Source: Rhodobacteraceae bacterium Alg238-R152 (GTDB taxonomy: Bacteria; Pseudomonadota; Alphaproteobacteria; Rhodobacterales; Rhodobacteraceae). Taken from it: 64,000 bases of DNA. Of the stretch, positions 55,463 through 64,000 are shown piece by piece. The stretch is taken from positions 62,001-126,000 of the forward strand of contig UNRJ01000003.1 of assembly GCA_900537125.1 (NCBI GenBank), in the 5' to 3' direction. The position numbers and the translations under genes were made by a program. Position 1 is the stretch's first letter. Every line of letters begins with the position of its first letter. A model generated the notes under the pieces. It ran no database searches, had not been told where the DNA came from, and worked only from the letters and a program-made list of their open reading frames with translations.

Positions 55463-56795
55463 GGGTCATCCCCGGGATCAGCAGCGACGGAACAACGCGG
55501 GACAGATAGGTCCGCGCATCATTGGCGGGAACAATCGACATCATCATGTCATGCAGGTTGCCTGCGATGGTGCATTCGTTCACCGGATAGGCAATCTCGC
55601 CGTTCTCGACCCAAAAACCAGCCGCCCCACGGGAGTAGTCGCCGGTGGTTGGGCTGATTGTGGAGCCAATCATCGATGTGACCAACAGTCCGGTTCCCAT
55701 GTCTTTGAGAAGGTCTGCACGGCTCTTATCTCCTTGGGTCAAAGACACGTTCCAGCTGCTTGGCGACGGCGGTGAGGAAATCCCCCGCGCCGCATTGCCT
55801 GTGGAAGTCATGCCCAGTTTGCGGGCTGTTGCCAAATCCAAGGTCCATCCGGTCAACACGCCGTTGTCGATCACTGCGCGTCGCGAAGTGGGCAACCCCT
55901 CGGCGTCAAACGGGCGGGAGCCAGATACGCGCACCCGCTTAGGATCTTCGATCAACGATAGCCCGTCTGGCAGCACTTGCTGGCCAAGTTTGTCGCGCAG
56001 CCACGAGGACCCCCGCGCCACCATGCCGCCGTTTGCGGCTGCCAGCACATGACCAATCAGCGATGAGGAAATCCGCTCGTCAAACAGCACTGGAAAGCTG
56101 CCGGTCTCCGGCTTGCGTGCGTTCAGCCGCTCCACCGCGCGTTGTCCTGCGGAGGTGCCAATTTCTGCGGCATCGCGCAGGTCGTTCTGAAAAATTCGGG
56201 AATCACCATCATAGTCACGTTCCATCGCGTCACCTTCGCCCGCAATGGCAGTCGCGTAGATGCCGCGGCTGCTGCGCGCATATCCGGCGGCAAAGCCATT
56301 GCTGGCCGCCAAAAACACTTCGCTGCTGCTGTATCCACCGGTGGCCGATTGCACTTGGCTCACACCGTCGACAGCTTTGGCAGCTGCTTCGGCGATCATC
56401 GCATCTTCTTGCAAGCTGGCGGCGGCAGGCTCATCGGTCGGATCGTAAAGTTCCAACCCTGCGATATCCAAGTCCCGCGCCAATTGGTCACTGTCTGCCA
56501 GCCCGACATAGGGATCTTCCGGCGCTTCTTTGGCCATCGCCACAGCGCGTTCCGCCATCACCGCGATGCTTTGGGTGCGGGTATCTGAGATCGATACATT
56601 GGCCTGCCGTTGCCCAATCAGAACCCGCAGCCCAAGGTCGACACCCTCAGATCGTTCCGCTTGTTCCAGCTTGCCTTCACGCACATCAATCGAAATCGAT
56701 GTACCGCGCATCACCATCGCGTCTGCGGTCTCGGCCCCAGCCGCTTTGGCTGCGTCCAACATGATCTCTGCAAGCTGCTCAAGCGTCTGCGCCAT
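55449..56795 (-). CDS. pmbA: TldD/PmbA family metalloprotease component
   Basis: 448 residues from the ATG at 56795, with GAGG six bases upstream. The sequence shows the PmbA (TldE) pattern: GVDLGLRVLIG, VLFDERISSSLIGH, TSTGNAARG and TGDYSRGAAGFWVENGEIAYPV. PmbA forms a complex with TldD that degrades unfolded peptides and matures modified peptides. No tldD is present in the window. Confidence 0.94.
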   Translation of the reverse strand: MAQTLEQLAEIMLDAAKAAGAETADAMVMRGTSISIDVREGKLEQAERSEGVDLGLRVLIGQRQANVSISDTRTQSIAVMAERAVAMAKEAPEDPYVGLADSDQLARDLDIAGLELYDPTDEPAAASLQEDAMIAEAAAKAVDGVSQVQSATGGYSSSEVFLAASNGFAAGYARSSRGIYATAIAGEGDAMERDYDGDSRIFQNDLRDAAEIGTSAGQRAVERLNARKPETGSFPVLFDERISSSLIGHVLAAANGGMVARGSSWLRDKLGQQVLPDGLSLIEDPKRVRVSGSRPFDAEGLPTSRRAVIDNGVLTGWTLDLATARKLGMTSTGNAARGISSPPSPSSWNVSLTQGDKSRADLLKDMGTGLLVTSMIGSTISPTTGDYSRGAAGFWVENGEIAYPVNECTIAGNLHDMMMSIVPANDARTYLSRVVPSLLIPGMTLAGN

Positions 56796-56863
56796 AAAAT
56801 GCCTCATATGTGGTTTTGTGACAGGTAGTCGGCCCACGCCCAAGGCGCAAGCCTGCGGTCAGG

Positions 56864-57625
56864 TTAGCGTCGCTGCAATACCTGGAATGCGGCGGAGGCC
56901 ATCCAGCCTGCAGCTATGGCAATAGCCAATGACATCAGCCCGTACATCAGCGGCTGATTGCGTGACATATCAAACAGCCAGCGTTCCAACCCCACCTTGT
57001 TCACGTTGATCACGGTCTCATAGTTGGACACCACTTTGCCGCCCCGCGTCAGGAAAATCCGCGTGGGATAGTCGCCCTCGGTCAGGTTGGCGGGCATCTT
57101 TATCGAGGTGCGGAATAGGGTTTGCTCGTCCACCGACACCGAATTTTCCAGCACTTGATAGGCGCCCTCACTGGTGCGAATACGGATCACAGCCTCGCTA
57201 AAACTCTGCGCATCTTCAATGCCCATCGGCGCTCCAACCGAGCGGATAGCACGCGGGATCGACACGCGGTGGCGTTGGTCTTCGACGTTGGACATGGCTT
57301 CGTTGAACGGCGCGGAAGTGGCCACCGCGTAAAAGCTAGGCGCGTGGTCAATTTCCACGGCGTCAGCGTTCACCCAGATGCCAAATTTGCGCTCCTTGCG
57401 GCGCACAGTCAGCGGGCCACTTGGGCCGGACACCGCAATCACCACTTCCAGTGGCGGGTCTTGTAAGATCGGGCTTTCGCGTTTGACGGCGCCAAACAGC
57501 AAGATTTCTGACCCGTCAAAATCGGCTGTGATCGCAACCTGGTCTTGGCTCAAACCCAAAACAACTTCTTCGGCCATCACAGGCGTCGTAACACACAACA
57601 GCAGGGAGAGGAGCAGACGTTTCAT
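56864..57625 (-). CDS. TIGR02186 family transmembrane protein
   Basis: 253 residues from the ATG at 57625. A signal peptide (RLLLSLLLCVTTPVMA) precedes a beta-rich extracytoplasmic domain, and a C-terminal helix (YGLMSLAIAIAAGWMASAAF) anchors it to the membrane with a basic end. This matches TIGR02186, a family of unknown function that neighbours TSUP permeases in alphaproteobacteria. Two bases separate it from the permease stop, so they are co-expressed. Confidence 0.85.
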   Translation of the reverse strand: MKRLLLSLLLCVTTPVMAEEVVLGLSQDQVAITADFDGSEILLFGAVKRESPILQDPPLEVVIAVSGPSGPLTVRRKERKFGIWVNADAVEIDHAPSFYAVATSAPFNEAMSNVEDQRHRVSIPRAIRSVGAPMGIEDAQSFSEAVIRIRTSEGAYQVLENSVSVDEQTLFRTSIKMPANLTEGDYPTRIFLTRGGKVVSNYETVINVNKVGLERWLFDMSRNQPLMYGLMSLAIAIAAGWMASAAFQVLQRR

Positions 57626-57627
57626 GC

Positions 57628-58545
57628 TCAATGCCCCCCCGCTGCGCCAATGGAGAACAGCTCGCTGGGTTCCAGCAACAGGTCCAGCGCCAGTTTTGCA
57701 CAGACCAAAATCACCAAAAGTGCCAGCAAAATACGCAACTGTTCTGCCTTCAAATAGGTGCCAAGCCGAGTACCAATTTGCGCGCCGATCACGCCGCCCA
57801 CCAGCAGAAGCACGGCCAAAGCAATGTCCACAGTGTAGTTGGTGGTCGCATGCAGCAGAGTTGTGAAGCCGGTGACAAAAATAATCTGGAACAGCGATGT
57901 GCCCACAACCACTTTGGTCGGCATGCCTAGCAGATAGATCATCGCTGGCACCATGATAAACCCGCCGCCAACCCCCATGATGGCTGCAAGAATACCCACC
58001 AGAACCCCAACAATCAGGGGGGGGATGACCGAAATATACAGCCCCGAAACACGAAACCGCATTTTCAGCGGCAGACCATGGATCCAGTTGTGCTTTTTGC
58101 GTTTGGGTGGGCCAGCGTTCTTGCGGGACTTGCGGATCGCATTCAGGCTCTCGACGAACATTAGCGAGCCAATCACACCAAGAAAAACCACGTAACACAG
58201 CCGCACAAGCAGATCGACCTGGCCCTGGGATTTCAAATAGTTAAACAACACCACCCCAAACGCCGCGCCAACCAGACCTCCGGATAAAAGGACTGTGCCC
58301 ATCTTGAGATCGACCGTCTTGCGCCTGAAATGCGCTAACACGCCACTGAAAGATGAGGCCACAATCTGATTGGCTTCGGTGGCCACAGCCACGGCAGGTG
58401 GAATGCCAATGAAAAACAACAAAGGCGTCATTAGAAAGCCGCCGCCAACCCCAAACATACCGGACAATATTCCCACCATGCCGCCCAAGCCGAGCAGCAA
58501 AAAGGCATTTACGGAGACTTCAGCAATGGGGAGGTAGATCTGCAT
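57628..58545 (-). CDS. TauE/SafE (TSUP) family sulfite exporter-like permease
   Basis: 305 residues with about eight membrane helices. The two halves each carry the TSUP repeat motif: LSGMFGVGGGFLMTPLL and LAAIMGVGGGFIMVPAM. Members export sulfite or sulfur-containing organic anions. A charged central loop (RKSRKNAGPPKRKKHN) lies between the halves. It heads the operon with the TIGR02186 gene. Confidence 0.92.
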   Translation of the reverse strand: MQIYLPIAEVSVNAFLLLGLGGMVGILSGMFGVGGGFLMTPLLFFIGIPPAVAVATEANQIVASSFSGVLAHFRRKTVDLKMGTVLLSGGLVGAAFGVVLFNYLKSQGQVDLLVRLCYVVFLGVIGSLMFVESLNAIRKSRKNAGPPKRKKHNWIHGLPLKMRFRVSGLYISVIPPLIVGVLVGILAAIMGVGGGFIMVPAMIYLLGMPTKVVVGTSLFQIIFVTGFTTLLHATTNYTVDIALAVLLLVGGVIGAQIGTRLGTYLKAEQLRILLALLVILVCAKLALDLLLEPSELFSIGAAGGH

Positions 58546-58671
58546 ATTTTTTGATAGCGCCAGACGGCACGCAAAAGCAACCTGTCTGGACCGCTAAATC
58601 ACTGACAGGCCAGATCAATGCCCGCAAACTGGACTTATTCAGGCCTGAGTTGTGGAGCAAGAACGGGCATT

Positions 58672-58706
58672 AATAAAATACCCCGCCCACATTGCTGCGA
58701 GCGGGG
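58672..58706 (-). terminator. Rho-independent terminator of the BMP importer operon
   Basis: On the leftward strand CCCCGC and GCGGGG form a 6-bp stem with a 14-base loop, followed by TATTTTATT. It lies 28 bases beyond the stop of the last permease gene. Confidence 0.65.
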
Positions 58707-58733
58707 TTTATACTGTTATGTCACAAGGCCGCC

Positions 58734-59744
58734 TTAACGCTCTTTGATGTAGGGTTCCGCGCTGGCTTTCGGTGGGATCGCCTTGCCAACAAATCCAGCC
58801 AAAATCACCACGGTCAGGATGTAAGGCAGCGCGCCCAGCAACTGGACCTGAACCTTAAGGCCGATCACGTTTTCGATGATGTCGGGACGCAATTCCAGGG
58901 CTTGGAACAGACCAAACAGCAAACAGGCCCAGAGTGCATAGACCGGCCGCCACTTCGCGAAAATCAACGCGGCCAGCGCGATAAACCCACGACCCGCGGT
59001 CATGTCTTTCACGAAGCCTGCCTGCAATGCAGAGGATAGATACGCCCCGGCCACACCGCAGAGCACGCCGCAAAGCAGCACCGCCGCATAGCGCAGCCAA
59101 ACAACTGACACACCGGCCGTGTCCACTGCTGCTGGGTTTTCTCCTACAGCCCGCAGGCGCAAGCCAAAACGGGTGCGGAACAACAGCCACCAGGTAGCCG
59201 GCACTGTCAGCAACGCCAGATACACCAGCGAGGAATGACCAGAGATCAGTTCGGAGTAGAACTGTTGCAATGGTCCTGCCTCGGCAATCAACTGGCTCAG
59301 CGGTCTGTCGGCTGCAGTAGCATCAGATGGGCCAATGGCAAACGGCAACTCAATTGGGTTGAAACGCGCGTCCCCCTCCAGCGGAGGTGTGCGTCCACCC
59401 TGACGGAACCAGCTTTGCGCCACCAACACCGTCATCCCTGCGGCGAGGAAGTTGATCGCCACGCCGGAGATCAACTGGTTGCCACGGAAGGTGACCGACG
59501 CCAAGCCGTGGATGACCGCGAGCGCCACAGAGGCACCCACGCCGGCCAACAGACCGACCCAAGCGTTGCCAGAGTAGAAGGCCACGGCAGCCGAGAAAAA
59601 CGCCGCTGCCAGCATTTTGCCCTCAAGGCCAATGTCGACCACGCCGGAACGTTCAGAATAGAGCCCTGCTAGACAGGCCAGCAGGAGTGGGGTTGCCAGA
59701 CGCACGGATGTGTCCAGCACCTGAAGTAGTGTCAGAAAGTCCAT
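58734..59744 (-). CDS. BMP-type ABC transporter permease, second subunit (NupQ/YufQ-like)
   Basis: 336 residues with about ten hydrophobic helices and the branched-chain type permease pattern (LYSERSGVVDIGLEGKMLAA, LRAVGENPAAVDTAG). It forms the channel of a nucleoside importer with the preceding permease. Its ATG shares one base with the stop of that gene (TGATG). It ends the operon. Confidence 0.93.
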   Translation of the reverse strand: MDFLTLLQVLDTSVRLATPLLLACLAGLYSERSGVVDIGLEGKMLAAAFFSAAVAFYSGNAWVGLLAGVGASVALAVIHGLASVTFRGNQLISGVAINFLAAGMTVLVAQSWFRQGGRTPPLEGDARFNPIELPFAIGPSDATAADRPLSQLIAEAGPLQQFYSELISGHSSLVYLALLTVPATWWLLFRTRFGLRLRAVGENPAAVDTAGVSVVWLRYAAVLLCGVLCGVAGAYLSSALQAGFVKDMTAGRGFIALAALIFAKWRPVYALWACLLFGLFQALELRPDIIENVIGLKVQVQLLGALPYILTVVILAGFVGKAIPPKASAEPYIKER

Positions 59745-60838
59745 CAGGCGTTCCTCCGGCGCATCGCAATGAAGAGCTTTTCAAGTGGCTCGCGCACCAT
59801 ATTGTCGAGCGCCCCAGTGAACAGGATCACCAGCGCTTGAATGACCACAATCAGCTCCCGTGGAATGCTGGTCCACAGCGCCAGTTCGGCACCACCTTGG
59901 TAGAGGAAGCCAAACAGAATGGCGGCCAGCAGCACCCCAAACGGGTGATTGCGCCCCATCAACGCCACGGCGATACCAATAAAACCCGCCCCTTCGGTGC
60001 TGTTCAGGATCAGACGTTCGCTCTCGCCCATGGTGGTGTTGACCGACATCATGCCTGCCAGCGCCCCAGAGATCAGCATGGCTATCACGGTGATCCGCAC
60101 TGGGCTGATACCTGCGTAAAGCGCGCCGGACTCCGAATGCCCAAAGGCGCGAATCTGGTACCCAAGCTTAGTGCGCCACATCAGCAGCCAGACAATGACA
60201 CAGGCCGCCAGTGCGAGGAAAAAGGTCACGTTGGCAGGGGCACCACGGAACAGCTTGCTGCCCTCGGTGGAGAACATGTCTTGGAAGGTTGGCAGGTGTA
60301 CCGCTTCTGGGAATTTGGCAGACGCCGGATCCATCGCGCCCACCGGCCGCAGCAGTTCCACCAGCACATAGTTCAAAATTGCCGCAGCGATGAAGTTGAA
60401 CATGATGGTGGTAATCACGATGTGACTGCCGCGCTTGGCTTGCAGATATGCTGGGATCAACGCCCAAAGTGCGCCAAAACAGGCCGCACCCACAGACGCG
60501 CCAAGGATCGCCAGCGACCAATGTGGCCAGTCGATGTAGAGACAGGCGAGGGCAACGCCCAAGCCGCCCAGCATCGCCTGACCTTCGCCGCCAATGTTGA
60601 ACAGACGCGCGTGGAAGGCGACCGAAACCGCCAGACCAGTGAAGATGAAGTTTGTGGCGTAGTAGAGCGTGTAGCCCCAACCCGCCGACCGCATCAGCGC
60701 GCCGTCGACCATCAGTTTCAGCGCTTCAATTGGGTTCTCGCCAATCGCCAAAATCACAAGCGCAGAGAAAAACGCCGCCAGAAACAGCGAAATCAAGGGG
60801 ATCAGGACGATGTCGGCCCATTTAGGCATCTTATCCAT
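59744..60838 (-). CDS. BMP-type ABC transporter permease, first subunit (NupP/YufP-like)
   Basis: 364 residues from the ATG at 60838. That ATG lies inside the last codons of the ATPase gene (8-bp overlap) and has a strong AGGAGG nine bases upstream within it. It has about nine to ten membrane helices and typical segments FNIGGEGQAMLGGLG and IRAFGHSESGALYAGI. It pairs with the next permease as the membrane channel. Confidence 0.93.
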   Translation of the reverse strand: MDKMPKWADIVLIPLISLFLAAFFSALVILAIGENPIEALKLMVDGALMRSAGWGYTLYYATNFIFTGLAVSVAFHARLFNIGGEGQAMLGGLGVALACLYIDWPHWSLAILGASVGAACFGALWALIPAYLQAKRGSHIVITTIMFNFIAAAILNYVLVELLRPVGAMDPASAKFPEAVHLPTFQDMFSTEGSKLFRGAPANVTFFLALAACVIVWLLMWRTKLGYQIRAFGHSESGALYAGISPVRITVIAMLISGALAGMMSVNTTMGESERLILNSTEGAGFIGIAVALMGRNHPFGVLLAAILFGFLYQGGAELALWTSIPRELIVVIQALVILFTGALDNMVREPLEKLFIAMRRRNA

Positions 60839-62417
60839 CGGCGGGGACCTCCTGTGTGGAGTTTTCATTGCCGCCGTTGCCATTGGCCACAGCGGAGGTG
60901 TCGGTGATCCCGGCCATCAACAGGCCCAGCTCTTTTTCGTTGGTGTGTGCGGCATCGCGTTCGCCGGTGATATGGCCGTCAAACATCACTACTACCCGGT
61001 CAGCCAACGACAGAATTTCTTCCAATTCCACTGACACAAGCAAAATTGCTTTGCCTTGATCGCGCAGGTTCACAACCTGCTGGTGGATGAATTCAATCGC
61101 GCCAATGTCCACGCCACGTGTCGGTTGCCCGATCAGCAACAGGTCCGGGTTGCGTTCGATCTCACGGGCCAACACGATCTTCTGCTGGTTGCCGCCAGAG
61201 AAGTTTTTTGCGGCCAGCTTCGGATCCGGTGGACGTACGTCAAAGCGCTGCATCTTGGCCTCAGCCTCAGTGTAGATGCCTTTGTTGTCCATCAGCAGGC
61301 CGTTCTGAATTTCCGGCGAATGGTGATAGCCAAACACGGTGTTTTCCCAGGCGGCAAATTCCATGATCAGACCTTCACGCTGCCGGTCTTCTGGCACGTG
61401 ACTGATGCCAGCGGCACGGCGGGCTTGCCCGTCAGCCCCATGGCCGCTCAGCGGGAGGGATTCGCCGTTCATGGTGATCGTGCCGGTGCCGTCAGCAAAG
61501 CCGCCGAGCACTTCGAGCAGTTCGGACTGGCCGTTGCCAGCGACGCCTGCGATGCCGACAATCTCGCCCGCGCGCACGGTCAGGTCGATGCCTTTCACCC
61601 GCTCCACGCCAGCCTCATCCACAACCCGCAGACCCTTGATGTCCAGCACAGTGGCACCCGGTTCCGATGGCGTCTTGTCCACCCGCAACAGAACTTTCCG
61701 GCCCACCATCAGCTCTGCGAGATGCTCTGGTGAGGTCTCAGCGGTTTTCACCGTTGCCGTCATCTCGCCGCGCCGCATCACGGATACGGTGTCGGTGTAC
61801 TCCATAATCTCGCGCAGCTTGTGCGTGATCAGGATGATGGTTTTCCCTTCTTCGCGCAGGCGGTCCAGGATGCGGAATAGCTGATCCGCTTCGGCTGGGG
61901 TCAACACGCCAGTGGGTTCGTCCAAAATGAGGATTTCGGCTTTGCGATACAGTGCCTTGAGGATTTCTACCCGTTGCTGGTGGCCCACAGACAGGTTCTC
62001 AATCACCTCATCCGGGTTCACGTTCAGCCCGTATTCCTCGGCCAGATGTTTCAGCTCTTTGCGGGCATTGCCCAGCGAGCTGTTCAGCATCGCGCCGTGC
62101 TCGGCGCCCAGAATGATGTTCTCCAGCACGGTGAAATTTTCCACCAGTTTGAAGTGCTGAAACACCATGCCAATGCCCGCGCGGATCGCGGCTTGGCTGT
62201 CCGGGATCAAGGTCTTCTGCCCCTTGATGAAAATCTCCCCGGCATCAGCTTTGTAAAAGCCATACAAGATCGACATCAGCGTGGATTTGCCCGCGCCGTT
62301 TTCGCCGATAATGCCGTGAATGGTGCCCGGTTGCACCGATATCGAAATGTCCTTGTTTGCCTGGACAGGGCCAAAGGCTTTGGAAATACCTTTGAGTTCA
62401 ATGGCAGGCGCCGTCAT
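60831..62417 (-). CDS. BMP-type ABC transporter ATP-binding protein with two ATPase domains
   Basis: 528 residues with two ATPase halves. The first has GENGAGKSTL and ILDEPTGVLTP; the second has AGNGQSELLE in the Walker A place and FSGGNQQKIVLAREIE with LLIGQPTRGVD, the deviant forms usual for the second half of sugar/nucleoside ATPases. It energises nucleoside uptake. Its ATG overlaps the stop of the NTF2-like gene by four bases. Confidence 0.94.
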   Translation of the reverse strand: MTAPAIELKGISKAFGPVQANKDISISVQPGTIHGIIGENGAGKSTLMSILYGFYKADAGEIFIKGQKTLIPDSQAAIRAGIGMVFQHFKLVENFTVLENIILGAEHGAMLNSSLGNARKELKHLAEEYGLNVNPDEVIENLSVGHQQRVEILKALYRKAEILILDEPTGVLTPAEADQLFRILDRLREEGKTIILITHKLREIMEYTDTVSVMRRGEMTATVKTAETSPEHLAELMVGRKVLLRVDKTPSEPGATVLDIKGLRVVDEAGVERVKGIDLTVRAGEIVGIAGVAGNGQSELLEVLGGFADGTGTITMNGESLPLSGHGADGQARRAAGISHVPEDRQREGLIMEFAAWENTVFGYHHSPEIQNGLLMDNKGIYTEAEAKMQRFDVRPPDPKLAAKNFSGGNQQKIVLAREIERNPDLLLIGQPTRGVDIGAIEFIHQQVVNLRDQGKAILLVSVELEEILSLADRVVVMFDGHITGERDAAHTNEKELGLLMAGITDTSAVANGNGGNENSTQEVPADG

Positions 62418-62770
62418 TCAGGCTCTCCCAATCCTGCGAAGCCAACCAGCCGCTTTACGCGTCCTTCGGCATCTGGTTCTATGAAGTACTGTCCTAGCTG
62501 CTCTTTTCCATCCGCCATGCGGAACGCCACGGAGGCGCGATACACACCTGCCGTTTCACTCAGGTTGACCAAAGCTGCGGTCGCTCCGGGGGCGTATTGA
62601 GTATACATCTCCACATAGCCAACCAGCGCGTCAAAATCTGAGACCGGTGCGTCAGTGCGGGGATCAAGGTAGGAAAAGTCAGGAGAGACAGCCGCACGCA
62701 AAGCATCTTTGCGTGTGTTTGCGTCGGTCTCGCCCCATGCGGCGAAAAAGGATTCGATCGCGTGTGACAT
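62414..62770 (-). CDS. NTF2-like (SnoaL-type) small protein
   Basis: 118 residues with the alpha+beta-cone pattern of the NTF2/SnoaL group (IESFFAAWGETDANTRKDAL at the start; LGQYFIEPDAEGRVKRLVGF at the end). Members bind or transform small hydrophobic or cyclic molecules; here the function is unknown. It is embedded in the importer operon and linked to the ATPase by a 4-bp overlap. Confidence 0.82.
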   Translation of the reverse strand: MSHAIESFFAAWGETDANTRKDALRAAVSPDFSYLDPRTDAPVSDFDALVGYVEMYTQYAPGATAALVNLSETAGVYRASVAFRMADGKEQLGQYFIEPDAEGRVKRLVGFAGLGEPE

Positions 62771-62791
62771 AAGGGACCTCTTTTAAGTGGA

Positions 62792-62818
62792 AGGGCCGCG
62801 CCGGCACGGCACGGCCCT
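62792..62818 (-). repeat. Hairpin between binding-protein gene and the rest of the importer operon
   Basis: AGGGCCG and CGGCCCT pair around a 13-base inner region and are not followed by a U-run. Such hairpins after binding-protein genes protect the upstream message and help produce excess binding protein; that role is inferred from position. Confidence 0.5.
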
Positions 62819-62848
62819 GTCTCTAGCTCCGGGGCGACCCGGGTGTAA

Positions 62849-63838
62849 TTATTCCACTGGGCAGGTGTTGTCGCTCATGTAGTCGTGCACAGCCAGTTCG
62901 CCGGAAGCGATCTTTTCTTTCGCACCATCAACCGACGCCTTCATGTCTGCGGACACGAGGGAGGCGTTGTGCTCGTCCATGGCGTAGTCGATGCCGCCGT
63001 TGGCCACACCCATCACGTTGAAGCCTGTTTCCAGATCAACGCCAGCTGTCATCGCTTCATAAACCGCGTTGTCCACGCGCTTCATCATGGATGTCAGAAC
63101 TTTGCCAGAGTGCAGGTGGTTCTGGTTGCTGTCCACACCTACAGACAGGATGCCTTCGTCCGCTGCGGTCTGCAGAACACCAACGCCAGTGCCGCCAGCC
63201 GCTGCATATACAACGTCCGCGCCCTGTGCGATCTGCGCTTTGGTCAGCTCAGAGCCTTTTACCGGGTCATTCCATGCGGCAGGGGTGGTGCCGGTCATGT
63301 TCTGGATCACGGTGGCGTCTGGGTTCACAGCTTTCACACCCTGAACGTAGCCACAAGCAAACTTACGGATCAGTGGGATGTCCATGCCGCCGATGAAGCC
63401 CACGGTGCCGGATTTGGAGGCCTGTGCCGCCATCATACCAACCAGGTAGGAGCCTTCGTGCTCGTTGAACACAACGGAGCGTACGTTTGGCGCGTCGACA
63501 ACCATGTCGATGATCGCAAACTTGGTGTCAGGGTAATCTGGTGCCACTTCGCTCAGCACGTTGCCGAAGGCAAAGCCGGTCATCACGATTGGGTTGGCGC
63601 CTGCTTCAGCAAAACGACGCAGAGCCTGCTCACGCTGAGCTTCGGACTGCAGTTCGATTTCGCGGAAGGTGTTGCCGGTTTCTTCGGCCCAACGGGTTGC
63701 GCCACCAAAGGCTGCTTCGTTGAAAGATTTGTCAAACTTGCCGCCGAGGTCAAAGATCAGCGCTGGCTCTGCCAGGGCTGCACCTGCGGAAAGAGCTGCT
63801 GCCGCGGCTGCGCCGAGGAATTTGTGCATGAGGCTCAT
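62849..63838 (-). CDS. BMP family nucleoside ABC transporter substrate-binding protein
   Basis: 329 residues. A Sec signal peptide (FLGAAAAAALSAGAALA) is followed by IFDLGGKFDKSFNEAAFGG, which is the BMP family signature; FGNVLSEVAPDYPDTKFAIID and VDSNQNHL also fit. There is no lipobox cysteine, so it is a soluble periplasmic protein. It binds purine or pyrimidine nucleosides in characterised relatives. GGGAG lies seven bases before the ATG. Confidence 0.94.
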   Translation of the reverse strand: MSLMHKFLGAAAAAALSAGAALAEPALIFDLGGKFDKSFNEAAFGGATRWAEETGNTFREIELQSEAQREQALRRFAEAGANPIVMTGFAFGNVLSEVAPDYPDTKFAIIDMVVDAPNVRSVVFNEHEGSYLVGMMAAQASKSGTVGFIGGMDIPLIRKFACGYVQGVKAVNPDATVIQNMTGTTPAAWNDPVKGSELTKAQIAQGADVVYAAAGGTGVGVLQTAADEGILSVGVDSNQNHLHSGKVLTSMMKRVDNAVYEAMTAGVDLETGFNVMGVANGGIDYAMDEHNASLVSADMKASVDGAKEKIASGELAVHDYMSDNTCPVE

Positions 63839-63928
63839 AAATGTCTCCCATATATATTGAGCGGGTCGGTCGTTGTTTTGGCGAGCTGCCGTCCCGTCTA
63901 TTGTTTAGATCCCGCCGGATCATCGTGT

Positions 63929-63958
63929 TACTAAGGCGATTGAGACCGTTAGCGTCAA
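63929..63958 (-). promoter_or_regulatory. Candidate promoter of the BMP importer operon
   Basis: On the leftward strand TTGACG (63953-63958) and TTAGTA (63929-63934) are separated by 18 bases, a fair sigma-70 layout, about 90 bases before the binding-protein start. The -10 hexamer is a weak match. Confidence 0.4.
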
Positions 63959-64000
63959 CGGTTTTTTGACCGTTTGGGCAAAAATGACCGATCTCGAATC

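Overview
The window reads as chromosome of a roseobacter-group alphaproteobacterium (Rhodobacteraceae). The signs are a CcrM-type adenine methyltransferase, a Zur-controlled zinc transporter, the gene order PmbA - inositol-phosphatase - DUF4170 - WaaA - LpxK, a TIGR02186/TSUP pair, an AlkB hydroxylase, and high GC with four-base ATGA gene overlaps. No rRNA, tRNA, insertion sequence or CRISPR array was seen. The genus call is inference.

Region 1 (1-12 kb) is an exopolysaccharide locus: a sugar-nucleotide type epimerase (cut by the left edge), a Gfo/Idh/MocA oxidoreductase, a WecG/TagA-type glycosyltransferase, an SDR, a GMC flavoprotein, an OafA-type acyltransferase with SGNH domain, a hexapeptide acetyltransferase, a Wzy/ligase-like polymerase, an ExoY-type priming transferase and a Wzz-type chain-length protein.

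Region 2 (12-30.2 kb) is the unusual part. A leftward operon of four genes joined by 4-bp overlaps encodes a one-module PKS (KS-AT-KR-DH-T-TE), a family 2 glycosyltransferase, a one-module NRPS and a phosphopantetheinyl transferase. The NRPS begins with a formyltransferase-like domain fused to a truncated condensation domain. Its adenylation domain, with a glycine-like specificity code, is split by a luciferase-like monooxygenase. Upstream lie a Wzx-type flippase, another glycosyltransferase and a 985-residue secreted protein combining an SGNH esterase-like domain, a glycosidase-like domain and RTX repeats. The inferred theme is a glycan decorated by, or exported with, a small formylamino-acyl polyketide.

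Region 3 (30.4-44.7 kb) is mixed: a serine hydrolase, znuB-znuC-zur divergent from znuA with a candidate Zur box, an orphan peptide-binding protein, two related glycosyltransferases (the second carrying an extra degenerate copy), a LacI-type regulator, a DUF427-cyclase fusion, a membrane protein with a cytoplasmic winged-helix-like tail, and two small secreted proteins.

Region 4 (44.8-58.5 kb) is mostly conserved housekeeping: RNase HII, CcrM (three GANTC sites just upstream and a striking 90-nt hairpin just downstream), a membrane adenylate cyclase, AlkB, MutY, a DUF721 protein, DsbA-like, LpxK, WaaA, DUF4170, an IMPase-like phosphatase, PmbA, a TIGR02186 protein and a TSUP permease.

Region 5 (58.7-63.9 kb) is a BMP-type nucleoside ABC importer operon (binding protein, NTF2-like protein, double ATPase, two permeases) read leftward from the right edge.
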